The notes below the pieces were generated by a model. That model was given only the letters and a program-made list of their open reading frames with translations, made no database searches and was not told the DNA's origin. Positions 1-8,696 of a stretch of 28,066 nt of DNA are shown in pieces. A program made the translations under genes and the position numbers. Position 1 is the first letter of the stretch. Each line of letters starts with the position of its first letter. Origin of the DNA: CAYQMF01 sp964418595 (GTDB lineage: Bacteria > Planctomycetota > UBA1135 > UBA2386); the NCBI GenBank assembly GCA_964418595.1, contig CAYQMF010000088.1, positions 1 to 28,066 on the forward strand. Direction: 5' to 3'.

Positions 1-1427
1 GTGTGCACGGTGGAGAACACCAGGTGGCCGGTGAGCGCCGCCTGGATCGCGATCTCGGCCGTCTCGGTGTCGCGCACCTCGCCGACCATCATGACGTCGG
101 GGTCCTGGCGCAGGTACGAGCGCAGGCCGGCCGAGAAGGTCAGCCCCTTCGTGCTGTTGACCTGCACCTGGCTGATGCCGTCGAGGTTGTATTCGACCGG
201 GTCCTCGATCGTCAGGATGTTGAGGTCGGGCGAGTTGATCTCGTCGAGGCAGGCATACAGCGTCGTGGTCTTGCCGGAGCCGGTGGGGCCGGTCACGAAG
301 ATGATGCCGTGGCTGTAGTTGATGTAGCGCTTGATCGTCTTGCGGTTCGTCTCGTTGAGCCCGATCTGGTCGAGGCTGTTCGACGCGAGGCCGGAGACCT
401 CGATCGCTCCCCACACCACGTTCTGCACGTTCGGCGGGACGCTCCCGTTGGGGTCGACCTTGATCGTGAACGAGCCGCCCCCGACCGCGATGTTCTCGGC
501 GATGAACGGAGTCCACAGACTGATCGCGGCGATCACTGCNNNNNNNNNNACCTTGGTGGTCTTGTCGAGGATGCGGAAGACCACGCGCTCGCCGTTCTGT
601 ACGGGCACCGACGAGATGCGCACGTCGACGTCGCCGTCGCCGATGCGGATCGATGCACGGCCGTCCTGCGGCAGGCGGCGCTCGGCGATGTCCATCTTCC
701 CCATGACCTTGATGCGGGAGATGATCGCCTCCTGCGCCTTCTTGGGGATCGCCTCGGTGTCGTAGAGCACGCCGTCGATGCGCATGCGCACCTGCAGCCG
801 GTCGACATAGGGCTGCAGGTGGATGTCCGAGGCGCGGAGTTTGAGCGCCTGGAACAGCAGCATGTTGACCAGCTTGATGATCGGCGCCTTGTTGGCGACG
901 TTGAGCAGGTCTTCGGACTCTTCGACGGTGTTGGCCAGTCCGACGATGTCCTGCTCTTCGATCTCGACCATCGCCTCCTCCACACCGTCCGCCTTGTGGC
1001 GGTAGGCGCGGTTGATGAGCGACGTGATGTCGGACTTGAGCGCGAACACCGGCTCGATCTCGCAGTCGAGCATGGTCGCCAGGTCGTCCATGGGCTGGAC
1101 GTCCAGGGGACGACAGGTCGCCACCCGCATGAGGTTGCCCTCACGTTCGAGCGCGATCAGGTGGTTGCTGCGCGCGAACTGCACCGGGATGTTCTGGATG
1201 AACTCCGGCGGCACGCGCGTGGAGTCGACGCCCTGGCGGACGCTGATCCCGAGCAACTCACCGAAGATCTCGAGGACCCTCAGCTCCGGGAGGAAGTTGC
1301 GCGCCACCAGGATCTGGTCGAGCGACTTGTTCGACTCGCGTTCCTCGGCCAGCGCCTTGGTGATCTGCTCGTCGGTGAGGCCAGCGCGCCGGAGGAAGCC
1401 TTCGCGGATGCGATCCTGGATCAGCAT
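1..1427 (-). CDS. gspE: Type II secretion ATPase GspE (partial, C-terminus off window)
   Basis: Hexameric cytoplasmic ATPase that powers pseudopilus assembly in type II secretion. About 475 codons are visible. Residues 1-150 form the N-terminal MshEN/T2SSE_N region. Next comes the N2 domain with SDIHLQPYVDRLQVRMRIDG and the MDIAERRLPQDGR box, then the RecA-like core with Walker A GPTGSGKTTT (near residue 378), the IEDPVEY Asp box and Walker B-like DPDVMMVGEVRD. The reading stops at FSTVHT at the window edge, so the His box and any tetracysteine zinc site are not seen. The ATG at 1427 is preceded by GGAAAG at 6-9 nt and lies 17 nt after the gspD stop, so the two genes form an operon. Oddity: ten Ns (540-549) interrupt the gene just after LDKTTKV, and about 50 non-homologous-looking residues follow before LDQIGL. 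The frame is the same on both sides. GspE and PilB are close relatives; the neighbouring secretin favours GspE. Confidence 0.93.
   Translation of the reverse strand, partial: MLIQDRIREGFLRRAGLTDEQITKALAEERESNKSLDQILVARNFLPELRVLEIFGELLGISVRQGVDSTRVPPEFIQNIPVQFARSNHLIALEREGNLMRVATCRPLDVQPMDDLATMLDCEIEPVFALKSDITSLINRAYRHKADGVEEAMVEIEEQDIVGLANTVEESEDLLNVANKAPIIKLVNMLLFQALKLRASDIHLQPYVDRLQVRMRIDGVLYDTEAIPKKAQEAIISRIKVMGKMDIAERRLPQDGRASIRIGDGDVDVRISSVPVQNGERVVFRILDKTTKXXXXAVIAAISLWTPFIAENIAVGGGSFTIKVDPNGSVPPNVQNVVWGAIEVSGLASNSLDQIGLNETNRKTIKRYINYSHGIIFVTGPTGSGKTTTLYACLDEINSPDLNILTIEDPVEYNLDGISQVQVNSTKGLTFSAGLRSYLRQDPDVMMVGEVRDTETAEIAIQAALTGHLVFSTVH
540..549. other. Assembly gap (10 Ns) inside gspE
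   Basis: Ten consecutive Ns, read directly. The gspE frame is conserved across them if the gap really is 10 nt. Short fixed N-runs are often placeholders of unknown true length, so the local protein length is uncertain. Confidence 0.99.
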
Positions 1428-1444
1428 GGTTCTTTCCGAGCCTG

Positions 1445-3730
1445 TCAGCGGCGCGTGCCGGTCCCTGTTCCCTCGCGCGGCGGCAGGGGCGGCTGGTTGC
1501 CGCCGGTCGGCCGCTTGTAGGAGGGGATCTCGAACCCGCCGTAGCGATCGAGGTCCTCGACCGTGGCGCCGGAATCCTCGAGACGCTGCGCCAGCTCCGG
1601 TTCCTTCCACTTGCGATCGACGAGCTGCAGGCGGCGGTGGCCGATGTACTGTGCGGCCTCCATCTTCTTGCGGAAGCTGATCTCCGAGAGATCCGTGAAG
1701 TCCAGCTCGTCGAGGATGTGCGGGGTGAGGAAGAAGTAGAGGTTGGTCTTGGTCTTCTGGTTGCTGTAGTTGCGGAACAGCCAGCCGAGGATCGGGATGT
1801 CCTTGAGGAACGGGATGCCCTCGTCGGCGTCGCTTTCGCTGTCTTCCATCACGCCGCCCAGCGCCATCGTGGAGCCACTCGGCATCGTCACCTGCGTGGT
1901 GATCTTGCGCTGCACCTTGACGCCCGGGTTCGACGAGTTCGGGTCGAAGCCGCTGATGAACCGGCTCACGGACAAGGTGATGTTGAGGCGCAGGTAGTTG
2001 GCCGACGAGATCGACGGCGAGATCGCCAACTCGATGCCGGCATCCTGGAAGCCGCTGAACCCGCTCTGCGTGGTCGCCGTGCCCTGGCTGACGTTCGACG
2101 TCGGCCGGCTCTCGCTCGAGCTGACGCTCGCGTCCTCGTTGTTGTTCACGACCACGCTGGGCAGCGACAGGATGTTGGCGCGCTGGTCGCTCGCCAGCGC
2201 ATTGACCAGCACGGGCACTGCGAAGTCCTTGTCGGCGATGATCCCGCCGGTGAAGCCGCGCGGCAGGTTCTCGAAGTCGGGCAGGCGCGTGTCCGGTAGC
2301 CCGTTCTCATCAGTGTCCTGCAGTTGCGACAGACCGAACCCGGTGAAGCCGAATGGCCGCGTGAAGTCGTTGGCGGCGATGTCGAGCGCGCCGAGTTCGA
2401 TGCCGAAGCGGGCGATGTCGCTCGTGCTCAGCTCGACGATGGCGGCCTCGATCAGCACCTGCGGCTGGCGCTGGTCCAACGTGTCGACCATCCGCTTGAG
2501 TGAGTCCACGGCCGTGGCCGTGCCGGAGATCAGCAGGCTGTTGCTGGCCTCGTGCACCTGCACGACCGTGCGTCGGGGACGCCTGCCCTGCTGCGCGCCC
2601 TGACCCGCCTGAGCTGCCTGCACGGCGTTCTGATCCTCCTGCAGGAACTGGTTGAGGACGTCGCGTAGCTCCTTCGCCTGGATGTTCTTCACGTGCACGA
2701 CGTGCGCGTCTTCCTGTGCTGCCTCCATGGGCGTGTCCAGGCGCGCGATGATCGTCATGCCCTCGAGCACGCTCTCGCGCTGGCCGCTGAGGATGATCGC
2801 GTTGCGCGCGCCGAAGGCCAGGATCTTGAGGGGACCGCGCTGGCCCGGGATCTCGCCGCCGCCGGCGCCCTGGGGGGGTGCGCCCGGCCGGTTCCGGTCG
2901 TTGAGGATGTCGTTGAGGATCAGCTCCAGTTCCTCCGCCGACATGTGTTCGAGCTGCACGACTTTCACATCCTGGTCGGGCACCACGTCGGGGCGATCGA
3001 CGATCTTGAGCAGCTCGTAGCAATTCGCCACCTGCGGGGCGAAGCCCTGGATCAGCACCACGCGCTCGTTGCCCGCCGTGCCGAGGTTGACGGTGCCGGC
3101 GCCGCCGGTGGCGAAGAACGGGCGCAAGGTCTGCGTCGCGGCCGTGGCACGGACGTGCTCCACGGAGACGGCAGTGAGGATGTTCAGGCCGGTCTGGTCG
3201 GCGACCTGGGTGAGCCGCTCCGGCGGGACGTAGATCGCGCCGGCGGTGATCTCGTTCCGCTTCGCGCCGTTGAGGTTGAGGATCTCGATGATCTCGGTGT
3301 TCTCGCGGCCGCGCACGACCGACGCGAGGCCCTTGATGTAGAGCATCGTCTGGAAGAAGGCGAAGAACTCGTCCTTCCGCATCCGCTTCGTGCCGATGAA
3401 GTTGACCTTGCCGCCGGTGGGATCGGCCTGGGTCAGGTCATTGTCGCTGTAGGTGAAGACCTTCCCCGTGATCTGCTCCGCCATCTTGATGAAGTCCTTG
3501 ATGGGGACGCCATCGCGCTCGTTGAGGGAGAAGACGAGGTGGTCGCCTTCCAGCGTGAACCACGGCTTCTGTGGCCCGCCAGCGGGTTGCCCGGTCCCTC
3601 CTGGTTGCGCTCCGCCGGGTTGTGCGGGAGCCGTCGCCGCGAACAACGCAAGGAGCACACTGGCAAGGAGCGGACGGTGGGTCACCGTGCGTGGTTGCGA
3701 CGGCGGGACGGGGTGCGTGCGATCGGCCAT
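1445..3730 (-). CDS. gspD: Type II secretion system secretin GspD
   Basis: Outer-membrane channel of the type II secretion system, 761 aa, slightly longer than the usual 650-700 aa. Signal peptide: an Arg/His-containing n-region, hydrophobic core LLASVLLALFAATAPA, cleavage predicted after Ala36 (APA|QPGG). A Gly/Pro/Gln-rich linker follows. The N0 domain starts near PWFTLEGDHLVFSLN, then come N1-N3 ring-building repeats (each with a VEHVRA, VQLEHMSAEEL or VHVKNIQAKELRD segment). The secretin barrel runs from about 500 to 690, containing ANILSLPSVVVNNNE, TTQVTMPSGSTMALGGV, and the VPFLKDIPILGWLF-type signature seen as IPFLKDIPILGWLFRN. A charged/Pro-rich C-tail (about 70 aa) follows, where a pilotin-binding S-domain might lie. 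The ATG at 3730 lacks a clear Shine-Dalgarno; an internal start near Val16 would shorten only the n-region. It is followed by gspE 17 nt downstream. Confidence 0.95.
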   Translation of the reverse strand: MADRTHPVPPSQPRTVTHRPLLASVLLALFAATAPAQPGGAQPGGTGQPAGGPQKPWFTLEGDHLVFSLNERDGVPIKDFIKMAEQITGKVFTYSDNDLTQADPTGGKVNFIGTKRMRKDEFFAFFQTMLYIKGLASVVRGRENTEIIEILNLNGAKRNEITAGAIYVPPERLTQVADQTGLNILTAVSVEHVRATAATQTLRPFFATGGAGTVNLGTAGNERVVLIQGFAPQVANCYELLKIVDRPDVVPDQDVKVVQLEHMSAEELELILNDILNDRNRPGAPPQGAGGGEIPGQRGPLKILAFGARNAIILSGQRESVLEGMTIIARLDTPMEAAQEDAHVVHVKNIQAKELRDVLNQFLQEDQNAVQAAQAGQGAQQGRRPRRTVVQVHEASNSLLISGTATAVDSLKRMVDTLDQRQPQVLIEAAIVELSTSDIARFGIELGALDIAANDFTRPFGFTGFGLSQLQDTDENGLPDTRLPDFENLPRGFTGGIIADKDFAVPVLVNALASDQRANILSLPSVVVNNNEDASVSSSESRPTSNVSQGTATTQSGFSGFQDAGIELAISPSISSANYLRLNITLSVSRFISGFDPNSSNPGVKVQRKITTQVTMPSGSTMALGGVMEDSESDADEGIPFLKDIPILGWLFRNYSNQKTKTNLYFFLTPHILDELDFTDLSEISFRKKMEAAQYIGHRRLQLVDRKWKEPELAQRLEDSGATVEDLDRYGGFEIPSYKRPTGGNQPPLPPREGTGTGTRR

Positions 3731-3809
3731 GCGTAGTGTTGCAAGCTGCTCGGACTGGTTCGTCCGGTCGACTGGACCGCGCCCCGATCGACGGAGCCCG
3801 GAGAAGCGG

Positions 3810-3840
3810 GCCTCGGACCGCCCCCGCGAGGCTTTTATTT
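3810..3840 (+). terminator. Hairpin plus T-rich tract upstream of the EIIA-like gene
   Basis: GCCTCG (3810-3815) pairs perfectly with CGAGGC (3827-3832) across an 11-nt loop, followed at once by TTTTATTT. This is the shape of an intrinsic terminator on the plus strand. It lies between divergent genes, about 88 nt before the start at 3928, so it could only act on a plus-strand leader transcript (attenuator) or on antisense transcription. The stem is short, so the call is weak. Confidence 0.3.
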
Positions 3841-3857
3841 CTCCGCGCCGATCGAGG

Positions 3858-3869
3858 AAAGCGCGCTTT
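3858..3869. promoter_or_regulatory. 12-bp perfect palindrome in the gspD / EIIA divergent region
   Basis: AAAGCGCGCTTT is a perfect palindrome in the 197-bp region between divergent gspD (start 3730) and the EIIA-like gene (start 3928). It lies in the only AT-richer stretch there (3833-3893). It could be an operator, but no promoter hexamers of good quality were recognised beside it. Confidence 0.25.
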
Positions 3870-3927
3870 TGATTCCTTTCCCTTTGCTCGCGACGGGGGC
3901 CGCCGTTTCCATCCGCCGTTCCTCGCC

Positions 3928-4398
3928 ATGAAGCTCTCGGAGCTGCTCATCGAAGACCTGGTCCTGCTGCCCTTCGAGGCGCAAGACAAGTGGCAAGCCA
4001 TCTCGGCGTTGGCCGGTGTGGCGGCGCAGCAGGGGCGGTGGTCGAACGAGCGGCTCGAGCGGGTCCACGGCGCGCTCCTCGCGCGCGAGCGCAGCATGAC
4101 CACCGGCATGGAAGCCGGCGTGGCCATCCCGCACGCCGCCGTCGACGACCTCGACGAGGTGGTCGCGGTGCTCGGCCTGTCGGGGAAGGGGATTCCGTTC
4201 GAGTCGCTCGACCGTCAGCCGGCGCGGATCCTGGTCTGCCTCATCATCCCGCGCAGCAAGAAGCTCCTGCACATCAAGACGCTGGCGGAGATCGCCCGTC
4301 TGCTGTCTCGGGCATCGGTCCGGGCGCGCCTGCTCGAGGCCACCACGGCCGCGGCCGCCCTGGCGGTGATCCGCGCGGAGGAAGCTGGATCGAAGTGA
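3928..4398 (+). CDS. PTS EIIA type-2 domain protein (PtsN/fructose-IIA-like)
   Basis: A 156-aa single-domain protein of the PTS EIIA type-2 family (mannitol/fructose/nitrogen-PTS IIA). Visible hallmarks are the N-terminal KLSELLIEDLVLLPFEAQDK segment, the central ARERSMTTGMEAGVAIPHA motif with the phosphoryl-accepting His69, and the C-terminal LLHIKTLAEIARLLS helix typical of PtsN. The family takes phosphate from HPr on this His. Stand-alone copies usually regulate (potassium transport, sigma-54 functions, stress) rather than transport sugar. No permease (IIB/IIC), HPr or EI is seen nearby, which favours a regulatory role (inference). The ATG at 3928 follows a pyrimidine-rich leader with no Shine-Dalgarno; the upstream frame is open, but the family begins at MKLSELL. 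The next gene starts 45 nt downstream on the same strand. Confidence 0.85.
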   Translation: MKLSELLIEDLVLLPFEAQDKWQAISALAGVAAQQGRWSNERLERVHGALLARERSMTTGMEAGVAIPHAAVDDLDEVVAVLGLSGKGIPFESLDRQPARILVCLIIPRSKKLLHIKTLAEIARLLSRASVRARLLEATTAAAALAVIRAEEAGSK

Positions 4399-4443
4399 TC
4401 CGCGCGCACGGGAGCGCTTCGTCGCGTTCGCTACGGTGACGCC

Positions 4444-7400
4444 GTGATCTACGGCATCGCGCTGCTTGCCGGGTTCGGCGGCCTGCTCCTCGAACTGGTG
4501 TGGCTGCGCCGCTACGGCCTTCTCCTCGGCAACACGGCCGGAGCGTCGGCCCTGGTCCTCGGCGTGTACCTCTTTGGGCTGGGGGTCGGGGGCCTCCTGG
4601 TCGGACGCGTGGCATGGCTGCGTGCCCGGGCCCTGGCGCTCGCCGCCGGCCTCTACCTCGGCGTCGGAGCCCTCGGCCTCGCGGGCGAACTCGGCCTGCG
4701 TGGCGTGTCGAGCCTGGACGGAATCCCCGCGACGCTGGGCCTGCTCCTCGTTCCGGGACTCGCCACGCTGGCGATGGGGGCGGCGTTCCCGCTGCTGTTC
4801 GGCGCGGGGCGCGAGCAGGCTGCGGTCGCCGACGCTGGCCGGTTGGTCGGGATCAACCTCGCCGGCTCGGTGGCCGGCGTCCTCCTCGGCGGGACGTGGA
4901 TCGTTCCGGAGTTCGGCATGCTGCGCGCGGCGCAGCTCGGTGCTCTCGGATACGCGCTGGCTGCCGTCCTCGCGGCGTGGGCGCGCCGGCGCGGCCCGAC
5001 GGCGATCGCCGGGGCCGCGGTCCTGCCCATTCCACCGGTGCCGACTCTCGAGCGTGGGGTGATCGGGCTGGCGGCGGCGTCGGGCTTCGTGTTGCTCGGG
5101 TTCGAAGTCCTGTTGTTGCGGCGCCTGCCGTTCACGCTCGAAGGCTTCCAGCCGACGCTCACCGGGATCGTCGCCGCGGTGCTCGCCTGGTCGACGCTCG
5201 GCGCGATGTGCGGGACGCCCTTGCTGCATCGCTGGCTCGGCGCGCGCGCCGGCGCGTGGACCTTCGCGCTCGGCGTGCTGGCCGGCAGTCTCGGGCTACA
5301 CGAGTGGCTCGCACCGTCGCTCGCGCAGTGGCCGGTGGACTCCACGCTCGGCATGCACGCACGCATCTGGGTCGTGACCTCGACGGCGGCGGCCCTGCCT
5401 GCGTTCTGCCTGGGCGCCGTCGTGCCCCTCACCCTGGTACCGTACGTGCACGCGCCGACGCGCGCGCCGCTCGCCGGCCGGTTGTTCGCGGCGCAGGGGT
5501 TCGGCGCACTCGCCGGCGCCACGTTCGTCGGGCATGTTCTGCCCGTGCTCGCGCCGCACGGGTACTTCGCACTCGCACCGCTCGGCGTGGGGCTCGTGGC
5601 GTTGCTGTGCGCGTGGCGCGCGCTCGGCGGTCTCGCGGCCGCGCTCGCCACGAGCGCGGTCGTGGCCTGCGCCGCGTTCGGCGTCAGCGGTGCGGGTACG
5701 CCGTGGGCGCCGCGGCCGCCTGCGGTCGGCTCGCGCTTCGATCGCGCTGACGCGTACGTGCACCTCGCGCACGCCACCGACGCGACGCTCACCGCGTCGG
5801 TCGCCTACAACCGGCGCAACCACAGCCTGATCCTGTTCACCGACGAGTTCCGGGCGACCGAGACCGGACCGAACACGGCCTACATGCGCGCGCTGGGACA
5901 CCTGCCCTTCCTCCTGCGGCCGGGCATGCGCCGGGCGGCGGTGATCGCGCTCGGCACGGGGACGACCTTCGATGCGCTCGCCGCGTGGGGGGACCCCGAG
6001 GCGATCGACGTGGTCGAGATCAGCGACGCGGTCGTGGAGTTGGCGAAGTGGTACACCGCGGATGGTCCGGTGCTCGACGGGCGCGCGTCGGGGTTCGCGC
6101 GCGACCCGCGCGCGCGGCTGCACGTGACCGACGGGCGGGCCTTCCTCGCGCGGCGGGTGCCGGCTTCGCTCGATCTCGTCACGATGGAGCCGCTGTTGCC
6201 GTACGCGCCGGGAACCCTGCCCCTCTACACGGCGGAGTTCTACGCGTTGGCGAAGCGCTCGCTCAGCCCGGAGGGTCTGCTCGTGCAGTGGGTGCCGACG
6301 CACGCGATGCCGGCGGCGATGTTCGACACGCTCCTGCTGACCTTCGCGGCGGCATTCCCGCACACTTCGCTGTGGCTCGTCGATCACTCGACCTTGCTGG
6401 TCGGGTCCGTCGCGCCGCATCTGCCGGAGCCGGGGGCGCTGGCCGCCCGCTTCGCGGCCACGGACCCGTCGCTGCGGCGTGCGTTGCACGCGACCGGGCT
6501 GGCGGGTCCCGACGACATGGCGGTGGCCCTGGTCGGGACCGCGGTGCGCGCGCGCCTGGAAGCGACCGGTGCGATACCGGTCGAGGACGATCGTCCGTTC
6601 CTGGAGCGCCTGCCGTACTGGAGTGGCGCGGAACGGTTGGGCTTCCTCGGGACCAACCTGCGGCGGCTGGCGGAGATCGCGGCGTTGGCACCTCCGGACG
6701 ACCCTTGGCGTGGTGCGCGCCTGCGGCGCCTGTCGGGCCTCGTGCATCTCGCCGATGCCGCGCTCGGCGGTGAGACCGACCTGGCGCGGGCGGCACTCGA
6801 TCTCGACGCGGCGCGGGCGCTCGCGCCGCACAGCGTGCTCCTGCATCGCGAGCAGACGCGCGCCCTGCGCGCGCTGTACGAGCGGCAGGTGGCCGCCGCC
6901 GGGCCCGGGGCTGCGGCGCAGCGGATCGCCGCCCAACACCTCGCGCGCGATCCTTCGTCGCCGCTGCTGTGGCTGGCGCTCGCGGATGCGGAGAGCACAG
7001 GCCGCGCGGCGGCGTGGGCGCGGGCGCTCGCCCTCGATCCCCTGCTTGCGGACAGCGTGCCGCGCGCTTTCGGGCCGGCGCCGGCCATGTCCGAGCCGAG
7101 CCCGCGCGAAGACCTCGGTCGCCTGCCGGAGGGTGGGGACCTGCTTGCCGCCGCGACCGGGGACGCGCCCCGCGCCGTCGTCCTGCGCGGCACGTTCCAA
7201 ACCCGCGTGGCGGAGGCGGCGATCGACGTGGCGTCGCGACGCGCGCTGTCGGCGGCGGAGAGTGCCACCGCGCGGCAGGTGCTCGACCCGTGGTCGCTCG
7301 ACGCACTGGGCGCGGCGGTCGCGGCCCGGAGCGGCGACGTCGCCGGCGAGGTGCTGTCCCTCTGGCGTCGCGACCAGCCGGTGCCGGCGGTGGCGGCGGA

Positions 7401-7647
7401 GCTGCGGCACGGCGATGCCGCGGCGCGCAGTGCGCTCGCCGACGCGCTGGGTGGGCGGCGCGACGCGGCGACGTACGATCTCCTCGCCGACCTGCTGGTC
7501 GACGGCGACGAAGCGGTGCGCGTCGCGGCGAGCGTCGCGCTGTTCCGCAGCGCAGGCGACGCCGTGCGCTACGACCCCAAGGGCGATGAAAGCGCGCGGC
7601 GCGCCGCTGCGGCCGCGGTGCGGGCGCTGCATAATCGGACGCCATGA
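4444..7647 (+). CDS. Polytopic membrane protein with spermidine-synthase-like domain and helical-repeat tail
   Basis: A 1067-aa protein starting at GTG 4444. Residues 1 to about 420 contain many hydrophobic segments (first: IYGIALLAGFGGLLLELVW), resembling the membrane half of 'fused MFS/spermidine synthase' proteins. Around 497-530 is a Rossmann SAM-binding-like segment: VIALGTGTTFDAL, then an acidic strand end DVVEIS. This is followed by DGRAFLARR, LDLVTMEPLLPYAPG and YTAEFYALAKRSLSPEGLLVQW. True aminopropyltransferases have a catalytic Asp after the LxxVD strand; here the position reads MEP, so polyamine synthesis is doubtful. From about 740 on the protein is Ala/Arg-rich helical repeat sequence (TPR-like, then HEAT-like with DEAVRVAASVALFRSAGD). 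The stop overlaps the lpxD start by 4 nt (ATGA), implying coupled translation. The substrate is unknown. The domain assignment is fairly secure; the function is not. Confidence 0.85.
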   Translation: MIYGIALLAGFGGLLLELVWLRRYGLLLGNTAGASALVLGVYLFGLGVGGLLVGRVAWLRARALALAAGLYLGVGALGLAGELGLRGVSSLDGIPATLGLLLVPGLATLAMGAAFPLLFGAGREQAAVADAGRLVGINLAGSVAGVLLGGTWIVPEFGMLRAAQLGALGYALAAVLAAWARRRGPTAIAGAAVLPIPPVPTLERGVIGLAAASGFVLLGFEVLLLRRLPFTLEGFQPTLTGIVAAVLAWSTLGAMCGTPLLHRWLGARAGAWTFALGVLAGSLGLHEWLAPSLAQWPVDSTLGMHARIWVVTSTAAALPAFCLGAVVPLTLVPYVHAPTRAPLAGRLFAAQGFGALAGATFVGHVLPVLAPHGYFALAPLGVGLVALLCAWRALGGLAAALATSAVVACAAFGVSGAGTPWAPRPPAVGSRFDRADAYVHLAHATDATLTASVAYNRRNHSLILFTDEFRATETGPNTAYMRALGHLPFLLRPGMRRAAVIALGTGTTFDALAAWGDPEAIDVVEISDAVVELAKWYTADGPVLDGRASGFARDPRARLHVTDGRAFLARRVPASLDLVTMEPLLPYAPGTLPLYTAEFYALAKRSLSPEGLLVQWVPTHAMPAAMFDTLLLTFAAAFPHTSLWLVDHSTLLVGSVAPHLPEPGALAARFAATDPSLRRALHATGLAGPDDMAVALVGTAVRARLEATGAIPVEDDRPFLERLPYWSGAERLGFLGTNLRRLAEIAALAPPDDPWRGARLRRLSGLVHLADAALGGETDLARAALDLDAARALAPHSVLLHREQTRALRALYERQVAAAGPGAAAQRIAAQHLARDPSSPLLWLALADAESTGRAAAWARALALDPLLADSVPRAFGPAPAMSEPSPREDLGRLPEGGDLLAAATGDAPRAVVLRGTFQTRVAEAAIDVASRRALSAAESATARQVLDPWSLDALGAAVAARSGDVAGEVLSLWRRDQPVPAVAAELRHGDAAARSALADALGGRRDAATYDLLADLLVDGDEAVRVAASVALFRSAGDAVRYDPKGDESARRAAAAAVRALHNRTP

Positions 7648-8672
7648 CCGAGACCGTGGGATCGTTGGCGACGTTCGTGCACGGCGAGGTGCGGGGCGAC
7701 GCGAGCCGGCCGATCACGAGCGTGGGCGATCTGCGCAGCGCCTCCGCGACGTGCATCGGATTCCTGCGGACGGCCAAGCTCGCGGAGGCGGCGCGGACCA
7801 CGAAGCTCGGTGCCCTGCTGGTCACGGAGTACGTGGACACGCCCGCCGCGCAGATCCGGGTCGCCGACGTCGACGTGGCCTTCGCGCGGATCGTGAGCCG
7901 CTTCCATCCGCAACCACGGGCCACGGCGCATGCGGTACACGCGACCGCGGTCGTGCACCCGGACGCGGTGCTCGAGGCCCCCGTGCAGGTCGACCCGGGT
8001 GCGGTGGTCGGTCGCGGCGCGCGCATCGGTGCCGGCACCGTGATCGGCGCGGGCACCGTGATCGGCGAGGGCTGCACTGTCGGCCGCGACTGCGTGCTCT
8101 TCCCGCGCGTCGTCGTCTATCCCGGCGTGATCCTGGGCCAGCGGGTGATCGCGCACGCCGGGGCGGTCATCGGTTCGGACGGCTTCGGCTATGCGCGCGA
8201 GCAGTGCGGGACCTGGGTGAAGTGGCCGCACCTCGGCACCGTGACGATCGGCGATGACGTCGAGATCGGCGCCAACAGCACGATCGACCGTGGCGTGCTC
8301 GGGGTGACGAAGATCGGGCGCGGTACCAAGCTCGACAACCTGGTCCACGTCGGCCACAACTGCACGCTCGGCGAAGACGTGGCGATTGCGGGGCTCAGCG
8401 CGCTGTCGGGGAGCGTGGTCATCGGCGATCGCGTGACGGTCGCCGGGCATGTGGTGTTCTCCGGGCACCTCGAGGTCGCCGCCGACACTCGGATCGGCGG
8501 CAACTCGGCGGTGCACACCGATCTCCAAGACGCCGGCGATTACCTCGGCTACCCGCTGCAGCGCAAGGAGAAGTGGGTGCGCACCCTGCGCGAGCTCAGC
8601 AATCTCGTCGAGCGGGGCAAGCACCTGCGCGACCTGCAGAAGCGGGTCAGCGAACTCGAAGCGAAGGCGTGA
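7644..8672 (+). CDS. lpxD: UDP-3-O-acylglucosamine N-acyltransferase LpxD
   Basis: Third step of lipid A synthesis: transfer of a hydroxyacyl chain from ACP to the amino group of UDP-3-O-acylglucosamine, in the cytoplasm. The length, 342 aa, is normal for LpxD. Residues 1-95 form the uridine-binding N-domain. From about 100 to 300 runs a left-handed beta-helix of hexapeptide repeats (IGAGTV IGAGTV IGEG and so on). It holds the LpxD signatures IGSDGFGYA, IGANSTIDRG and LDNLVHVGHN; His238 in GHN matches the catalytic His of the family. The protein ends with a charged helix (LRDLQKRVSELEAKA). The start overlaps the upstream stop (ATGA). The gene implies a lipopolysaccharide-type outer membrane. 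No fabZ, lpxA or lpxC lies beside it, unlike the common Proteobacterial cluster. Confidence 0.95.
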   Translation: MTETVGSLATFVHGEVRGDASRPITSVGDLRSASATCIGFLRTAKLAEAARTTKLGALLVTEYVDTPAAQIRVADVDVAFARIVSRFHPQPRATAHAVHATAVVHPDAVLEAPVQVDPGAVVGRGARIGAGTVIGAGTVIGEGCTVGRDCVLFPRVVVYPGVILGQRVIAHAGAVIGSDGFGYAREQCGTWVKWPHLGTVTIGDDVEIGANSTIDRGVLGVTKIGRGTKLDNLVHVGHNCTLGEDVAIAGLSALSGSVVIGDRVTVAGHVVFSGHLEVAADTRIGGNSAVHTDLQDAGDYLGYPLQRKEKWVRTLRELSNLVERGKHLRDLQKRVSELEAKA

Positions 8673-8696
8673 ACGTGGCGCGCGGGCTGCGTGCCG

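Noticed and set aside
5296..7632. A 778-codon open frame on the minus strand
   Set aside because: Antisense to the membrane spermidine-synthase-like gene; the translation is Arg/Gln-rich with no motif.
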